Assembly (NCBI GenBank): GCA_016927695.1 | Contig: JAFGME010000098.1 | Span: 1 to 34,339, forward strand | Direction: 5' to 3' | DNA length: 34,339 nucleotides | From: Bacteroidales bacterium | GTDB lineage: Bacteria > Bacteroidota > Bacteroidia > Bacteroidales > JAFGHD01 | In this document: one piece after another, positions 8,248 through 17,739 of the stretch | Layout of the letters: the number at the start of each line of letters is the position of its first letter | Position numbering within the stretch: the first letter of the stretch is position 1 | The notes under the pieces: generated by a model | Databases searched by the model: none | The model's input: only the letters and a program-made list of their open reading frames with translations | Told to the model about the DNA's origin: nothing | Made by a program: the position numbers and the translations under genes

Positions 8248-10209
8248 ATGAAAACAACCATACTTTTCATCACCCTGGCCGTTGCCATGAGCGGAATTTT
8301 ATATTCCGGAGCCGGACAGGCACAGCAAGACAAAGAAAAATCACTATATCTGGATGCATCCCAGGAGCTGGCAGACCATTATACTTCGGCGCTTAACACC
8401 CTGCTTTCGGATAAATCGGGTAAATCCGTTTCCATATCCAATGCAATGGCATCTTCGAGGGCGCTTTTTACCAACGGAGCCACCGGTTTTGATCTGGGGT
8501 TTGCCGCCCTGTCAGCCGCCGGCGAATCTCTGGAAAAATTTCTTACCGCTTATTACGAGGAATATGCCGGTTACCATGAAGCAAAAATCAGCCTGGTTAC
8601 AAATGAAGTAATAAACATTTTGCCGGATGGATCAGATGAAATGTGGCAGGCAGTGATCAACAGGAAGCTTCTGTTCAGGTTGTCCGGCAACGATGATGTG
8701 GGTGATCAGACAGCTACCCTGTATTTCTGGTTTGAGAAAAAAAATAACACCACCCTGATCAGGAGTATATCCACCGACAAATGCAGCAACCTGCCTTTCA
8801 TTCCGGTGCCTGACAAGATAGAAGCCACATCCGACTGTGCCACCGATCAGATATCCGTAAGCTGGGATTATCCATACGATCTTTGCGGGGAACAACCTGT
8901 ATTTAAACTTTTTAAATCCCTGGATGGAAATCAGTTCGATTTGCTTTCGGAAGTTACGGCACATGAATTTCTGTTTTACCCGAACAGAGGTGAAATAATC
9001 ACTCTGAAAGTCAAAGTGGCGGTTGAAGGAAAAGAAAGTCCATACAGCGCCCCCATTGAAGTCAAGGCAAAAAATTCGCCAACCAACGTAAAGGCAAGGG
9101 AAATCATCCTCCTCAGCCATATAGAACTTTCATGGGACGCATTGAAAGGAACGGAGTACAATATATACCGGCGCGAAGCCGGCAGACGGTCCGGGCCAAA
9201 AGTCAAAATAGCAAAAACCTCAAAAAGCCCTTTTCTGGATGCAGATTACAAACAGGGGAAAACCTTTGAATACCTCGTTGTTCCCCTTTGTGGTGAAGGT
9301 GTGGAAGCTACCGCAGCATCAGCGGAGGTTACTACTGCACCCTTCGTCAAAATCTACACCAGCTCACCGGATATAAGGAAGCCCTACATCCTTGTAAAAT
9401 GGGACAAGCTGAACATTGACCGCAGTTACAGATATTGCCTTTACAGGGCGGAGCAGAGAAGAAACCGTTTCAGGAAAGTTGCCGATGATAAAATGCTGAG
9501 CGATACTACCTACTTCGACAACACGGTTTCATTGGGAAATGACATTTACTACAAAGTAACGCTCACGGCAGACACTACCACTGCCGAAAGGGACATTTCC
9601 AATGTCAAATCTGTTAAGTTCTCCTATAAAGGAATTTATTTCGGATTTGAATTCAGGCCCCTGAGATCAAGAGTGGAAAACGAATTCCTGGATATCAACC
9701 CTTACAGCGAAAAGGGAAAAAATTCCTATGCCAGCTTTGCATTTACAGCGGACTACTTTTTTCATGACAGGATAGGCGTTAGCTCCGGACTTGGAATAAG
9801 CACTTTTTCGGGTGAAAATATAGCAGATTCAGGCTACGCCTATAACCTTACCTATCTTGACCTGCCCATTATGATCAAGTCACCGGTGATCAGGCCTTTC
9901 AACTACAAGAACAAACTTGTGATTAACCCCATTCTGGCCGCCGGGATCAATTTCTCCTTCCTCGTTTCAAAGAAAGAAGACACCCAACTTGAATTCAGGG
10001 ATCTGAATCCCGTGAATATCAGTTTTGTCGGCGCTTTTGGCGTTAATTATTACATCAGCAGAACGCTTATGATGAGTTTCAACAGGTTCTACTCTATAGG
10101 TCTGATGGACATTGCCACGGTGTATGACGCCAAAACTGATACAGAATATCCTGGTTCCAACACCATGGCAAAAGGTTTTATCATCGGGGCAACATATAAA
10201 TTCAAATAA
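8248..10209 (+). CDS. Secreted fibronectin III-like protein with C-terminal outer-membrane barrel
   Basis: The 653 aa protein has a signal peptide (MKTTILFITLAVAMSG, cleavage near GQAQ). Residues 30-175 form a novel-looking N-terminal domain with helical and mixed segments. Residues about 180-455 contain three fibronectin type III-like beta-sandwich repeats, seen as ISVSWDYPY, IELSWDALKG and ILVKWDKLN, each followed by a Y-x-L/I-Y-R-x type strand. From about residue 460 the sequence (GIYFGFEFRPL, ASFAFTADYFF, IGVSSGLGIS, AKGFIIGATYKFK) looks like an 8-strand PorT/OmpA-type outer-membrane barrel. It is divergent from the ECF operon across a 146-bp spacer, so the two could share regulation. The function is unknown. 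Confidence 0.75.
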   Translation: MKTTILFITLAVAMSGILYSGAGQAQQDKEKSLYLDASQELADHYTSALNTLLSDKSGKSVSISNAMASSRALFTNGATGFDLGFAALSAAGESLEKFLTAYYEEYAGYHEAKISLVTNEVINILPDGSDEMWQAVINRKLLFRLSGNDDVGDQTATLYFWFEKKNNTTLIRSISTDKCSNLPFIPVPDKIEATSDCATDQISVSWDYPYDLCGEQPVFKLFKSLDGNQFDLLSEVTAHEFLFYPNRGEIITLKVKVAVEGKESPYSAPIEVKAKNSPTNVKAREIILLSHIELSWDALKGTEYNIYRREAGRRSGPKVKIAKTSKSPFLDADYKQGKTFEYLVVPLCGEGVEATAASAEVTTAPFVKIYTSSPDIRKPYILVKWDKLNIDRSYRYCLYRAEQRRNRFRKVADDKMLSDTTYFDNTVSLGNDIYYKVTLTADTTTAERDISNVKSVKFSYKGIYFGFEFRPLRSRVENEFLDINPYSEKGKNSYASFAFTADYFFHDRIGVSSGLGISTFSGENIADSGYAYNLTYLDLPIMIKSPVIRPFNYKNKLVINPILAAGINFSFLVSKKEDTQLEFRDLNPVNISFVGAFGVNYYISRTLMMSFNRFYSIGLMDIATVYDAKTDTEYPGSNTMAKGFIIGATYKFK

Positions 10210-10229
10210 ACAGGTCGCCTCCTTTTCCT

Positions 10230-10237
10230 TAGCTTTG
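10230..10237 (+). promoter_or_regulatory. Bacteroidota -7 promoter element for the GtrA-family gene
   Basis: TAGCTTTG followed by CA matches the Bacteroidota -7 consensus TAnnTTTG and lies 19 bp before the ATG at 10257. No clear TTG at -33 was found, so this is a partial match. Confidence 0.45.
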
Positions 10238-10256
10238 CAGAAATTTTTCAAACATT

Positions 10257-10652
10257 ATGTCGGAGTACCTTACCTGGGCATTTTTGTGGAAGTTTATTAA
10301 GTTTGGTGTTGTAGGATTTTCAGGCCTGCTGATCGATTTCGGGTTTACATATATCTGTAAGGAATGGCTGAAAATACAAAAATACGTTTCCAATGCCATC
10401 GGTTTTACCCTGGCCGCCTCTTCCAATTATTTCCTCAACAGAATATGGACCTTTCACAGCCACAACCCCCAGATAGCCAGGGAATACACACAGTTTCTCC
10501 TTATCTCCCTGGTAGGTCTGGGCATAAACACCCTCGTGCTATGGGTACTTGTGAGTAAATACAAGAAAAACTTTTACCTTTCCAAATTGATTGCCATCGG
10601 AGTGGTCACCCTCTGGAATTTCCTGGCCAATTATTTCATCACCTTTGCTTAA
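10257..10652 (+). CDS. GtrA-family membrane protein (putative polyprenyl-linked sugar flippase)
   Basis: 131 aa with four predicted transmembrane helices (about residues 10-30, 40-58, 75-97, 104-128). The family signature is clear: F-x-x-V-G-x-x-G-x-x-I-D in helix 1 and S-N-Y-F-L-N-R-I-W-T-F at the end of helix 2. GtrA proteins are thought to move undecaprenyl-phosphate-linked sugars across the inner membrane for surface glycan decoration. Here the gene stands alone, without the usual gtrB glycosyltransferase neighbour. It is convergent with the large cytochrome gene, with only 7 bp between stops. Confidence 0.9.
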   Translation: MSEYLTWAFLWKFIKFGVVGFSGLLIDFGFTYICKEWLKIQKYVSNAIGFTLAASSNYFLNRIWTFHSHNPQIAREYTQFLLISLVGLGINTLVLWVLVSKYKKNFYLSKLIAIGVVTLWNFLANYFITFA

Positions 10653-10659
10653 CCCGACA

Positions 10660-13458
10660 CTATTGGTACCCAAAAAGCATGGAATAAATGATGAGCACAA
10701 CCAGCAATAAACCCAGAGAAAGAAAAGTGTAGCCGAATAACCTCACAGCCTTCTCGTACTTTGGCTTTTCTTCCCTCCTGATGACCATTTTTTTCAGTTT
10801 GCCTGATTTCTTTAACTCTTCATATTCACGTGGCCGGTCATATTTGTATTCTTCAAAAGGAACGGTTCCGGTGAAGATCACGGTATCCATAGGGAAGGCA
10901 TCCGGACGGAGGTGGGTGTTAAAAAAATGAATGGTAAAGATGAAGCCGACCGCCAGCAAAGCTTCATCACTGTGGATGATCATGGCCACATTGATCAGCC
11001 AGCCGGGCATCAATTTGGTAAAATACTCCGGAAACCACAGTATCAATCCTGAAAATCCGATCACTGCAACCCCCCAGAATACGGCCATATAATCGAACTT
11101 CTCCCAATAGGTCCAGCGACCATAATCAGGCCGGGGGCCGGCCCCGACAAACCATTTCAGGGTGGCCCAGAAATCTTTAATGTCCTGCCTGTTGAACATC
11201 AGGGAGTTCTTCCCGAAAACAAAACGTCCCAGAGGTATCCGGCGCCTGAACTTCATCCGTAGCAGGGAAACAATGTGAAACAGAAAATAACCAAAGGTAA
11301 TGACAGCGGCAAACCTGTGAATCTTACCTGCAACCTCAACCCCTCCCAGTACTTTTGCAAACCATGCCGCCCAGGGCATTCCTGCGAATTTCAGCATCAT
11401 CCCGGTCAAAGCCAACATCATGAAACTCAGGATGACGAAAAGATGGGTCGCCCTCTGGCTTCTGGTGAAACGACGGATGTAATACCTGGGACCCTCTGCT
11501 TTATGGCGCTCCCTGCGCTTTTTCATGGACTGTATTGACCGGGGCAGCCACATCAACAAATGGATGCCGAAGAAGCCAAATACTCCTATCAACAGAGAGG
11601 TCATGCCCCAGAAAGTGTAATATAAAGCTGGATATTTGGCTTTGTTGTGGTGTGTGGCATGGGTCAGGTACCCGGTAAATCTCATGTTGGCATCAGGGTG
11701 ACATTTCCGGCATGTTTCCACGATATTCCTGCTCCCCACAGAGGAAAGCGGATTATTGGAATTGTATATCCTGTGGGCTCCATGACAATCGGAGCATTTG
11801 GCGGCTTTCAGATAGCCTAACCGGTAGGCTTTTCCATGATAGGTCTCCATATACGTTTCTGCCAGATCCCCGTGGCAGGTGCCACACTGATGCGTCACCT
11901 CGTTCATGAACTGGTCACGGCTGATCTCAGAGATCACATGCGCCGTATGGCAATCGGCACAGGTGGGATACTTCTTTCTGCGGTCGCCCTGGTTGATGGC
12001 ATGGTCGCTGTTGATATAATCGTCGTAAATGCCCTTATGACAGGTGGCGCATGTTGCAGGGATGTTTCGGGGGTGTATGGATGACCGCTCATCCACCTCC
12101 CTGAGGACATAATGGGTTGTATGGCAGTCGGTGCAAACTGCGCTGGGCAGCAGTCCCTTTTCGGTTAAACCCCGGCCATGCACACTGGAGGAATAATCCC
12201 TGAAAGCATCTACCTCTTTCAGATCAGCCATTTCGGAAGCTCTTCCGTCTTCCCGGTGACAACTCCCGCATAGCGCGGGAATGGCCGACCGGTAAGTCGG
12301 AGAGGTGTCGTCGTACCTTGATTTCACAATATGCCTTCCATGGCAGTCAGTACAATACGGGGCATTGGCCTCTTTCCTGGAACGGGATTGCCCGTGACCG
12401 CTTGCATTATAAACATTGGAAACTTCAGCATGGCAGTTGGAACAGTTGACCTGTCCGGCGGTTTCACAGGGCCTGGCAAGCTGTGTTGATACATCCGAAT
12501 GGCATTTCACACAGGCAATATTCTTGTGCACCGAATTCGTAATGTCTTCCTTGTTTACCAGCAGGGAAAAAACCGTGTCGCCCACCACTTTATGAATGCC
12601 CTGCTTTTCATGGCAATGGAGGCAGGACCTGTCAGATATGGTATTCACAATGTTCTGAATATTCACCTTGTGAGGAGGATGGCAATCGGTACAGGCAGGG
12701 ATGGCGCCTGGCTCCTTTTCCCAAAGTTCCTTTCTGATGATCTTGGTGTGGACTTTCTCAATCTCAGCATGGCACTGCATACATGTAGTTGCAATATTGC
12801 TGACAGAAATGGAGGAATTGGGGCTGGTATGGGGCAGTATCAGGTGGTTTCCGTGGCAATCGTTGCAGGTTGCCGAAACAATAAGCCCTTTTTTGAATAA
12901 GCCTTCACCATGAATACTCTGACTGTAATTCTCCAGGATGTTGTGCTCGTTAATGTTGTAAATCCGTGCCACCGGAGCGCCTTCCCTGTGGCATTTGCCG
13001 CAAAGAACGGGTATATTCATCTTATAAGTCCGGGAATCCGGCTGCCTGCTCGGCAAAATATCGTGGCCGCCATGGCATTCCTTACAATCGGGCGCATACA
13101 ATGCTTTCAGTTTCAGAGCCTGGCCATGTATGCCTTTATCAAATTCATCCTGAGGCTTCTCGTGACAATCGCCACAGTTGACCGGGGCAAGAATCTCTGC
13201 GTGGGGGAAATCATCGCCGGCAGCATCTGCATGACAAAGCACGCAATCCACATCCCTGTGTACGGAATGCTCAAGGATTTTAATGTTCACGAATAATGAA
13301 ACACTCTTCCCCTGCCGTTCCGCGGTTAATTCCGGATCTTCATGGCACATCATGCAATCTTCATTGGTCTGTCCCGCGATTTTGATGCAGATGACCATTA
13401 AGACAAGAAACACCAGTGGTGAAATTGCACCCATAAACCTTTTGCTCTTTGTTTCCAT
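10660..13458 (-). CDS. 19-haem cytochrome c fused to a membrane cytochrome b-type domain
   Basis: About 932 aa from ATG 13458 (an upstream in-frame ATG at 13500 adds 14 residues without improving the signal). Residue numbers below count from 13500. A signal sequence lies at 23-44. Nineteen CxxCH haem c motifs run from residue 49 to 601, starting with CMMCH and ending with CRKCH. The spacing and flanking text repeat: haems 1-8 align with 9-16 (for example CGKCHRE with CGSCHRE, SIHGEGL with SVHGRGL), and 17-19 resemble haems 3-5. Next come about six transmembrane segments (near 627-650, 685-705, 730-748, 805-823, 838-860, 920-943). Histidines H686, H728, H742, H843 and H858 suit b-haem ligation, as in cytochrome b561/FdnI-like proteins. 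It likely moves electrons between the quinone pool and periplasmic haems. Partner, direction and terminal acceptor are unknown. Confidence 0.9.
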   Translation of the reverse strand: METKSKRFMGAISPLVFLVLMVICIKIAGQTNEDCMMCHEDPELTAERQGKSVSLFVNIKILEHSVHRDVDCVLCHADAAGDDFPHAEILAPVNCGDCHEKPQDEFDKGIHGQALKLKALYAPDCKECHGGHDILPSRQPDSRTYKMNIPVLCGKCHREGAPVARIYNINEHNILENYSQSIHGEGLFKKGLIVSATCNDCHGNHLILPHTSPNSSISVSNIATTCMQCHAEIEKVHTKIIRKELWEKEPGAIPACTDCHPPHKVNIQNIVNTISDRSCLHCHEKQGIHKVVGDTVFSLLVNKEDITNSVHKNIACVKCHSDVSTQLARPCETAGQVNCSNCHAEVSNVYNASGHGQSRSRKEANAPYCTDCHGRHIVKSRYDDTSPTYRSAIPALCGSCHREDGRASEMADLKEVDAFRDYSSSVHGRGLTEKGLLPSAVCTDCHTTHYVLREVDERSSIHPRNIPATCATCHKGIYDDYINSDHAINQGDRRKKYPTCADCHTAHVISEISRDQFMNEVTHQCGTCHGDLAETYMETYHGKAYRLGYLKAAKCSDCHGAHRIYNSNNPLSSVGSRNIVETCRKCHPDANMRFTGYLTHATHHNKAKYPALYYTFWGMTSLLIGVFGFFGIHLLMWLPRSIQSMKKRRERHKAEGPRYYIRRFTRSQRATHLFVILSFMMLALTGMMLKFAGMPWAAWFAKVLGGVEVAGKIHRFAAVITFGYFLFHIVSLLRMKFRRRIPLGRFVFGKNSLMFNRQDIKDFWATLKWFVGAGPRPDYGRWTYWEKFDYMAVFWGVAVIGFSGLILWFPEYFTKLMPGWLINVAMIIHSDEALLAVGFIFTIHFFNTHLRPDAFPMDTVIFTGTVPFEEYKYDRPREYEELKKSGKLKKMVIRREEKPKYEKAVRLFGYTFLSLGLLLVVLIIYSMLFGYQ

Positions 13459-13725
13459 TCCCCGGTCATTTTCCTCCGAAATTAAGCAAATATTTAACAT
13501 TATGCATATCAGTCCGCTAATTTAAAAAGATTCTAAAAAACAGCTTTTCAACCTGGTTTACATGCAATAGCAGCTAACTCAGGTATAATTCTCAAAACAG
13601 GAAAAACAAAATATCTTAAAATCTATATGCTTGTATGAATAAAAATAACTAAATTAGTGGCCTGCTTTTTGAAGCAGAGGCTATATCACATGACACAAAT
13701 AATAACTAACTTAAATGACACAGCT

Positions 13726-14253
13726 ATGTTAAAAAAAAGTATGATCTTTCTTTTGGGCCTCGTTTTTATCAGCGGAGGAGCTCTGGTTGCCCAGGATTTT
13801 GAATATATCGGGGCAACAAAATGTAAAATGTGCCATAATAAACCGGCTACGGGCGAACAGTACAATAAATGGCTTGCCGGACCTCATGCCAAAGCTATGG
13901 CCTCCTTGAGCAATGAAAAATCCAAGGCCTATGCCAAAGAGCACAACATTGCCGATCCCACAAAAGAAGCCAGTTGTATCAAATGCCATTCCACTGCCGG
14001 CGGAATTGATGCAGGTGTTAATCTTGGGATAAAGATTGAAGAGGGTGTTTCATGCGAATCCTGCCATGGCCCCGGAAGCGTTTACAAAACGAATGTTATC
14101 ATGAAGGATAAAGCAAAAGCCCTGCAAAGCGGTTTAGTTGAGCAGTCCAAGGAGGTATGCGAAAAATGCCATAACAAAGAAAATCCCTTCCACAAACCAT
14201 TCAATTACGCTGAATACGCAGCAAAAATTGCCCATCCGAACCCGGCCAAGTAA
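13726..14253 (+). CDS. Tetrahaem cytochrome c554-like periplasmic protein
   Basis: 175 aa from ATG 13726 (MLKKSMIFLLGLVF, signal cleavage near VAQ). Upstream in-frame starts at 13690 and 13657 would bury the signal peptide and are rejected. There are four CxxCH motifs: CKMCH, CIKCH, CESCH and CEKCH. The order and surroundings (an A-T-K-C-K-M-C-H start, W-x-x-G-P-H-A-K-A, E-G-V-S-C-E-S-C-H-G-P-G, E-V-C-E-K-C-H-N) match the cytochrome c554 family. It is divergent from the 19-haem cytochrome, so it is a natural candidate for its soluble electron partner (inference). A terminator follows the stop. Confidence 0.92.
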   Translation: MLKKSMIFLLGLVFISGGALVAQDFEYIGATKCKMCHNKPATGEQYNKWLAGPHAKAMASLSNEKSKAYAKEHNIADPTKEASCIKCHSTAGGIDAGVNLGIKIEEGVSCESCHGPGSVYKTNVIMKDKAKALQSGLVEQSKEVCEKCHNKENPFHKPFNYAEYAAKIAHPNPAK

Positions 14254-14280
14254 TATCCGGAAACCCGAAAACGAAACAAA

Positions 14281-14310
14281 AAAAAGAGGCCCGAAAGAGC
14301 CTCTTTTTTT
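14281..14310. terminator. Bidirectional intrinsic terminator
   Basis: The stem AGAGGC (14285-14290) / GCCTCT (14299-14304) is flanked by an A-run before and a T-run after, so it can terminate both strands. It serves the cytochrome gene ending at 14253 (plus) and overlaps the last base of the stop codon of the minus-strand gene at 14310, the end of the nine-gene run. Confidence 0.85.
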
Positions 14311-15197
14311 TATGGCATGGATGAAATATACGTCTTGGTCATCGACGAGGGAACACAGAGAATATAATCTGCTTTCCCTATAAATTCCTCTTTTAGCGAA
14401 GTGATTGTATCCTGCTCCACAGTAGTGATGGTCAGTATATTCAGACCGGGGTTTTCCTTTTTCAGCCACCATACGATACCTTCATGATTATCTGAGTGGT
14501 AGCTGCCATTATAATGCAGAAAGGTTTGCCCATTATCCCGGTTTTTATGGATGGAAACGGCCATAGTCGCATCCTTGATGGCCTGCGCTCTTGCAATATT
14601 CATGGTGTCATGCATACCCGGCCCTCTCATCATCGCCATCATGGACTTATAACACTCCACTTCAGGATCGAAATCAACAGGAAGAGGAGCCATATACTCC
14701 ATAGCTTCAGGCTCCAATCCGTCCAATCCTTCAAAGCCCTTTTTATTGACAATGGCTGCGTATCGCCTGGGAATATTGGTAGCAATGAAAGCCAGTTTAT
14801 GTTCTTTGGCAAAAACCACAAGAGGCTTATAATCTGTTTTATAATTATTCCAGAGTTTCGCTTCCGCTTCAAAATTCCTTTCTGCTATTTTTCCTGAAAG
14901 ATATTCATTCAGCAAAAGCTGATTGTCGGTTTCAAACATTTCTGCGCCAAGAACCAGCTTCTCTTTTTTTTCATTGTAAATGTCCCCGGTCAGTTCAAGT
15001 TGCATCCAATGGCAAAGGGAGTTATTGTGCAGCTCACCAAAAAAAACAATATCGGCCGCAAGTGCATCTTTGAGCATCTCTTTATAACCGGCTTCCCGGC
15101 CTTTCGAGTTGAACAATTTATAGGCGGGTTTGTCGCCTTTCATCGACAGCAAAAGCAATGCTGCAGGAACCATGCAAAAAATCAGAAATTTCTTCAT
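14310..15197 (-). CDS. ChaN-like (DUF399) haem-binding lipoprotein-family protein
   Basis: 295 aa from ATG 15197 (MKKFLIFCMVPAALLLLSM). The start is chosen because it begins 1 bp after the stop of the preceding gene and gives a clean signal peptide. The family motif F-F-G-E-L-H-N-N lies near residue 55, followed by L-G-A-E-M-F-E, N-I-P-R-R-Y and a C-terminal G-S-Y-H-S-D-N-H-E-G. Family knowledge: ChaN of Campylobacter binds cofacial haems as a dimer and is linked to iron uptake. The residues here match the fold, but haem binding is inferred. It is the last gene of the long minus-strand run. Confidence 0.85.
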   Translation of the reverse strand: MKKFLIFCMVPAALLLLSMKGDKPAYKLFNSKGREAGYKEMLKDALAADIVFFGELHNNSLCHWMQLELTGDIYNEKKEKLVLGAEMFETDNQLLLNEYLSGKIAERNFEAEAKLWNNYKTDYKPLVVFAKEHKLAFIATNIPRRYAAIVNKKGFEGLDGLEPEAMEYMAPLPVDFDPEVECYKSMMAMMRGPGMHDTMNIARAQAIKDATMAVSIHKNRDNGQTFLHYNGSYHSDNHEGIVWWLKKENPGLNILTITTVEQDTITSLKEEFIGKADYILCVPSSMTKTYISSMP

Positions 15198-15198
15198 A

Positions 15199-15591
15199 TC
15201 ATAATGATTTAACAATGTGCAGTCTCACACTTTCTTTAATGGGTATTGCCTCTCCGCTCTCATTGATCCTGACGAACAGCATTTGCGTTGAACACACCAG
15301 CGCTTCGTCTTTGTTTTCAAAATCCACCCGTCTGGCTTCCACCAGAATTTTGATGGAACTTTTACCTACACCCAGAACCTTGGCATAAATTTTAATATGT
15401 TCTTTGACTTTTACCGGCTTTTTAAACAATACCTCATCTATTTTCAGTGTGATCATATTGGGGGTGCAGCATCGGGTACAGGCAAACGATCCGCCGGCCT
15501 CATCCATCCATGATAAGAGCGCTCCTCCGAAAAGGTTGTTGTTTACACCGATATCGCTGGTTTTACAAATTTTCGTGGATACAAGTTCCAT
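15199..15591 (-). CDS. Hotdog-fold acyl-CoA thioesterase (YciA/BFIT type)
   Basis: The 130 aa protein has the acyl-CoA thioesterase hotdog motif N-N-x-L-F-G-G-A-L-L-S-W-M-D-E-A-G-G at about residues 18-34. The Asp on the central helix is the catalytic residue in YciA-like enzymes. Later strands (V-K-V-K-E-H-I-K-I-Y-A-K-V, S-S-I-K-I-L-V-E-A) complete the fold. It should hydrolyse acyl-CoA to free acid and CoA in the cytoplasm; the chain length is not predictable. It lies 12 bp after cdd and 1 bp before chaN, which implies co-transcription. Confidence 0.88.
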   Translation of the reverse strand: MELVSTKICKTSDIGVNNNLFGGALLSWMDEAGGSFACTRCCTPNMITLKIDEVLFKKPVKVKEHIKIYAKVLGVGKSSIKILVEARRVDFENKDEALVCSTQMLFVRINESGEAIPIKESVRLHIVKSL

Positions 15592-15603
15592 AAATTTTAT
15601 CTG

Positions 15604-16110
15604 CTATCTTGATTTTTTCTTTAAATTTTCCGCCCTGAACATCAGCGGCAAAAGATTATCTACTCCGTCAACCAGGTAAATAATACCTGCTTCACCCTGC
15701 AGGATAAGGCGAATCCCCTGGTTATACCTGTTTTCCCATTCCGCCATCACCTGCCTGCATGAACCGCATGGTGTTACAGGCGAATCGATCAGAAAATCGG
15801 CTGCCCTGGCCGTGATGGCCACGGCTTGCACAGGAATATCGGGATATTGCGAGGAGGCATAGAACAGCGCAACACGTTCGGCGCACATGCCATCAGGATA
15901 GGCAACATTTTCCTGGTTGTTGCCCTGAACAGTCACACCGTTGGCGAGCCTTACCGCAGCCCCTACATGATAGCCGGAATAGGGCGCATAGGCATTACCG
16001 ACAGCCTCCCTGGCTTTTTCAAGAAGCCCAAGGTCGCCCGGTTCCAGTTCATGCTCATCCTGAATCTCAAAAATGGTGATCTTTTTTTCATTAATAATCA
16101 TGCCAGGCAA
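15604..16110 (-). CDS. cdd: Cytidine deaminase
   Basis: 168 aa, consistent with the small homotetrameric class. The zinc/catalytic motifs are G-M-C-A-E-R-V-A (Cys ligand and catalytic Glu) and P-C-G-S-C-R-Q (two Cys ligands). Substrate-binding A-Y-A-P-Y-S-G-Y-H-V-G-A-A and N-Q-E-N-V-A-Y-P are present. It converts cytidine or deoxycytidine to uridine or deoxyuridine for pyrimidine salvage. Either of two close in-frame ATGs (16110 or 16101) could be the start. It has an unusually long N-terminus of about 35 residues before the core. Confidence 0.95.
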   Translation of the reverse strand: MPGMIINEKKITIFEIQDEHELEPGDLGLLEKAREAVGNAYAPYSGYHVGAAVRLANGVTVQGNNQENVAYPDGMCAERVALFYASSQYPDIPVQAVAITARAADFLIDSPVTPCGSCRQVMAEWENRYNQGIRLILQGEAGIIYLVDGVDNLLPLMFRAENLKKKSR

Positions 16111-16137
16111 ATTTTGACGAAGATAGTAAACATAAAT

Positions 16138-17730
16138 TTAACCGGCCTCTGTTTTTTCTCCCATATCCTGCCCGAAAAGAAGCCATGCATTGAAAAAGGC
16201 AAACAAACTTGCTCCCGCCTGGGTTTCAAGAGTGTCTTCGGTAAGCATCGATAACATCATGATGGCAAGGAAAACGGGATACAAAAAAGTCCGGCTTTTT
16301 TTAAGCGCTATGCCGGGAAAAAGGAGTGAAAACAGGAAATATATCAATCCGGAAATTCCAAAGGCCACAAAAACCGCCAGATACTGGTTGTGCGCCCTCC
16401 AACGGAATTGCTTTTCGAGCCTTGTGTTCATGGTTTCATACTGTTCATCGAAAGCCTGCTGAACATCCCCGGTGCCTACACCCCACCAGAAGTTCCTTTC
16501 AATAATCATTGAAGCGGTCTTCCAGAACTCAACCCTTTGCATCACTGTGTGTCCGCCGGGATTCTCCCCTCTGCGGTATGCGTCATATTCATATAAAGCC
16601 TGATAAAGCCTGGATTTGAAACTGAATTTTTTAAGGTAAACGGCATTGGCTGTCCCCTCTTCAATGGCCTGGATATCAGAACTGTCAAGCCTGGAAATGC
16701 CTTCAGTATCCTTGCGCAGATTTTTCGAATTGAGATATCTGATCAGTGTATTGCTCAGTTTCTGACCCTTTTTGTCCCCGCCATCATAATCCAGGTTGCT
16801 TCTTTTGTTCCAGGCTTCCCTGAGCTCTGTTTCACACACATACATCCCGGTGTAACTTCCGTTTTCCACCGGATGGCCAAGGGTATCGTGACTGTACGGG
16901 TTACCATTTGCAGTGTATGCATCAGGGATTGTCTGTTTGTTCAGGTAAGGCGTTCTGTATGCTTTCACCATGTCATGTAAATAGAATCCGGAAAATACGA
17001 GAGCCACAGTCAAAGCCAGAAGGAGCGCAATACGGCTGAAAATTTCTCCTGTTTTCATCGTCCTGATTACGGCAATAAGAAAAAGGAGTGTCACCATGAT
17101 GGTAAAACCGGTGAGCGAGGAGGTGATGATAAGAAAGGCGGTAAACCAGGCCATCAGAAGGGCAGGTACAATCCCTGAAAAAGAGAACAGTTGCACTTTC
17201 CGCTTCATTAGCCAGGCAGCTACAAAAAATGCAAAGCACACATGAAGGCTGTACCTGATGTGGGATATGAACGGAAATGCTTCACGGGGGTCGATGATAT
17301 CCTTCACAAGGATCATTCCTGCCGTAACCATAGTGCCTGTCAGTACAGCACCGAGATAAAGCCACCAAAGCCATATTGTCTTTTTCTCACTCAGCCTTTC
17401 GGCGCTCACAAAAACAACAGGCAGCAACAGCAATGGCAACTTAGTCCGTATGTCCTTAAACCCGTAATCGAAATCCGATGTATGGATAAGACCTGCTACA
17501 TGGATGAGAAAAAAAAACACCAGCACCAGGGCCGGAAGGGAAGAGGTCAAAGATTGCCATTTTTTTTTGAAGCCCCCCTCAAGGAGCCAGCTTCCCAGAA
17601 TAATGAACTGGGCTACGCTCATACCAAACCTTGACAAAGGCAGGCTAATGACCATCAGGGCAAGGCCCGCGAAATAGATCCGGGCATTGATTTCAGAAAG
17701 GGTAAGGTTGAATACTCTGATGGTGTTCAA
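16138..17730 (-). CDS. O-antigen ligase / Wzy-family polytopic membrane protein
   Basis: The 530 aa protein has about ten hydrophobic helices, most between residues 15 and 260 and the last three after 450. Between them is one large periplasmic loop of about 190 residues (about 255-445). The loop contains the conserved R-V-E-F-W-K-T-A segment and the downstream W-G-V-G-T-G-D and R-A-H-N-Q-Y-L motifs typical of the Wzy_C/WaaL superfamily. These enzymes transfer undecaprenyl-linked glycans to an acceptor, or polymerise them, at the periplasmic face. No other glycan genes lie next to it, so ligase versus polymerase cannot be decided. It is 9 bp downstream of the S41 peptidase gene in the same run. 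Confidence 0.82.
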   Translation of the reverse strand: MNTIRVFNLTLSEINARIYFAGLALMVISLPLSRFGMSVAQFIILGSWLLEGGFKKKWQSLTSSLPALVLVFFFLIHVAGLIHTSDFDYGFKDIRTKLPLLLLPVVFVSAERLSEKKTIWLWWLYLGAVLTGTMVTAGMILVKDIIDPREAFPFISHIRYSLHVCFAFFVAAWLMKRKVQLFSFSGIVPALLMAWFTAFLIITSSLTGFTIMVTLLFLIAVIRTMKTGEIFSRIALLLALTVALVFSGFYLHDMVKAYRTPYLNKQTIPDAYTANGNPYSHDTLGHPVENGSYTGMYVCETELREAWNKRSNLDYDGGDKKGQKLSNTLIRYLNSKNLRKDTEGISRLDSSDIQAIEEGTANAVYLKKFSFKSRLYQALYEYDAYRRGENPGGHTVMQRVEFWKTASMIIERNFWWGVGTGDVQQAFDEQYETMNTRLEKQFRWRAHNQYLAVFVAFGISGLIYFLFSLLFPGIALKKSRTFLYPVFLAIMMLSMLTEDTLETQAGASLFAFFNAWLLFGQDMGEKTEAG

Positions 17731-17739
17731 GCTTGCGGA

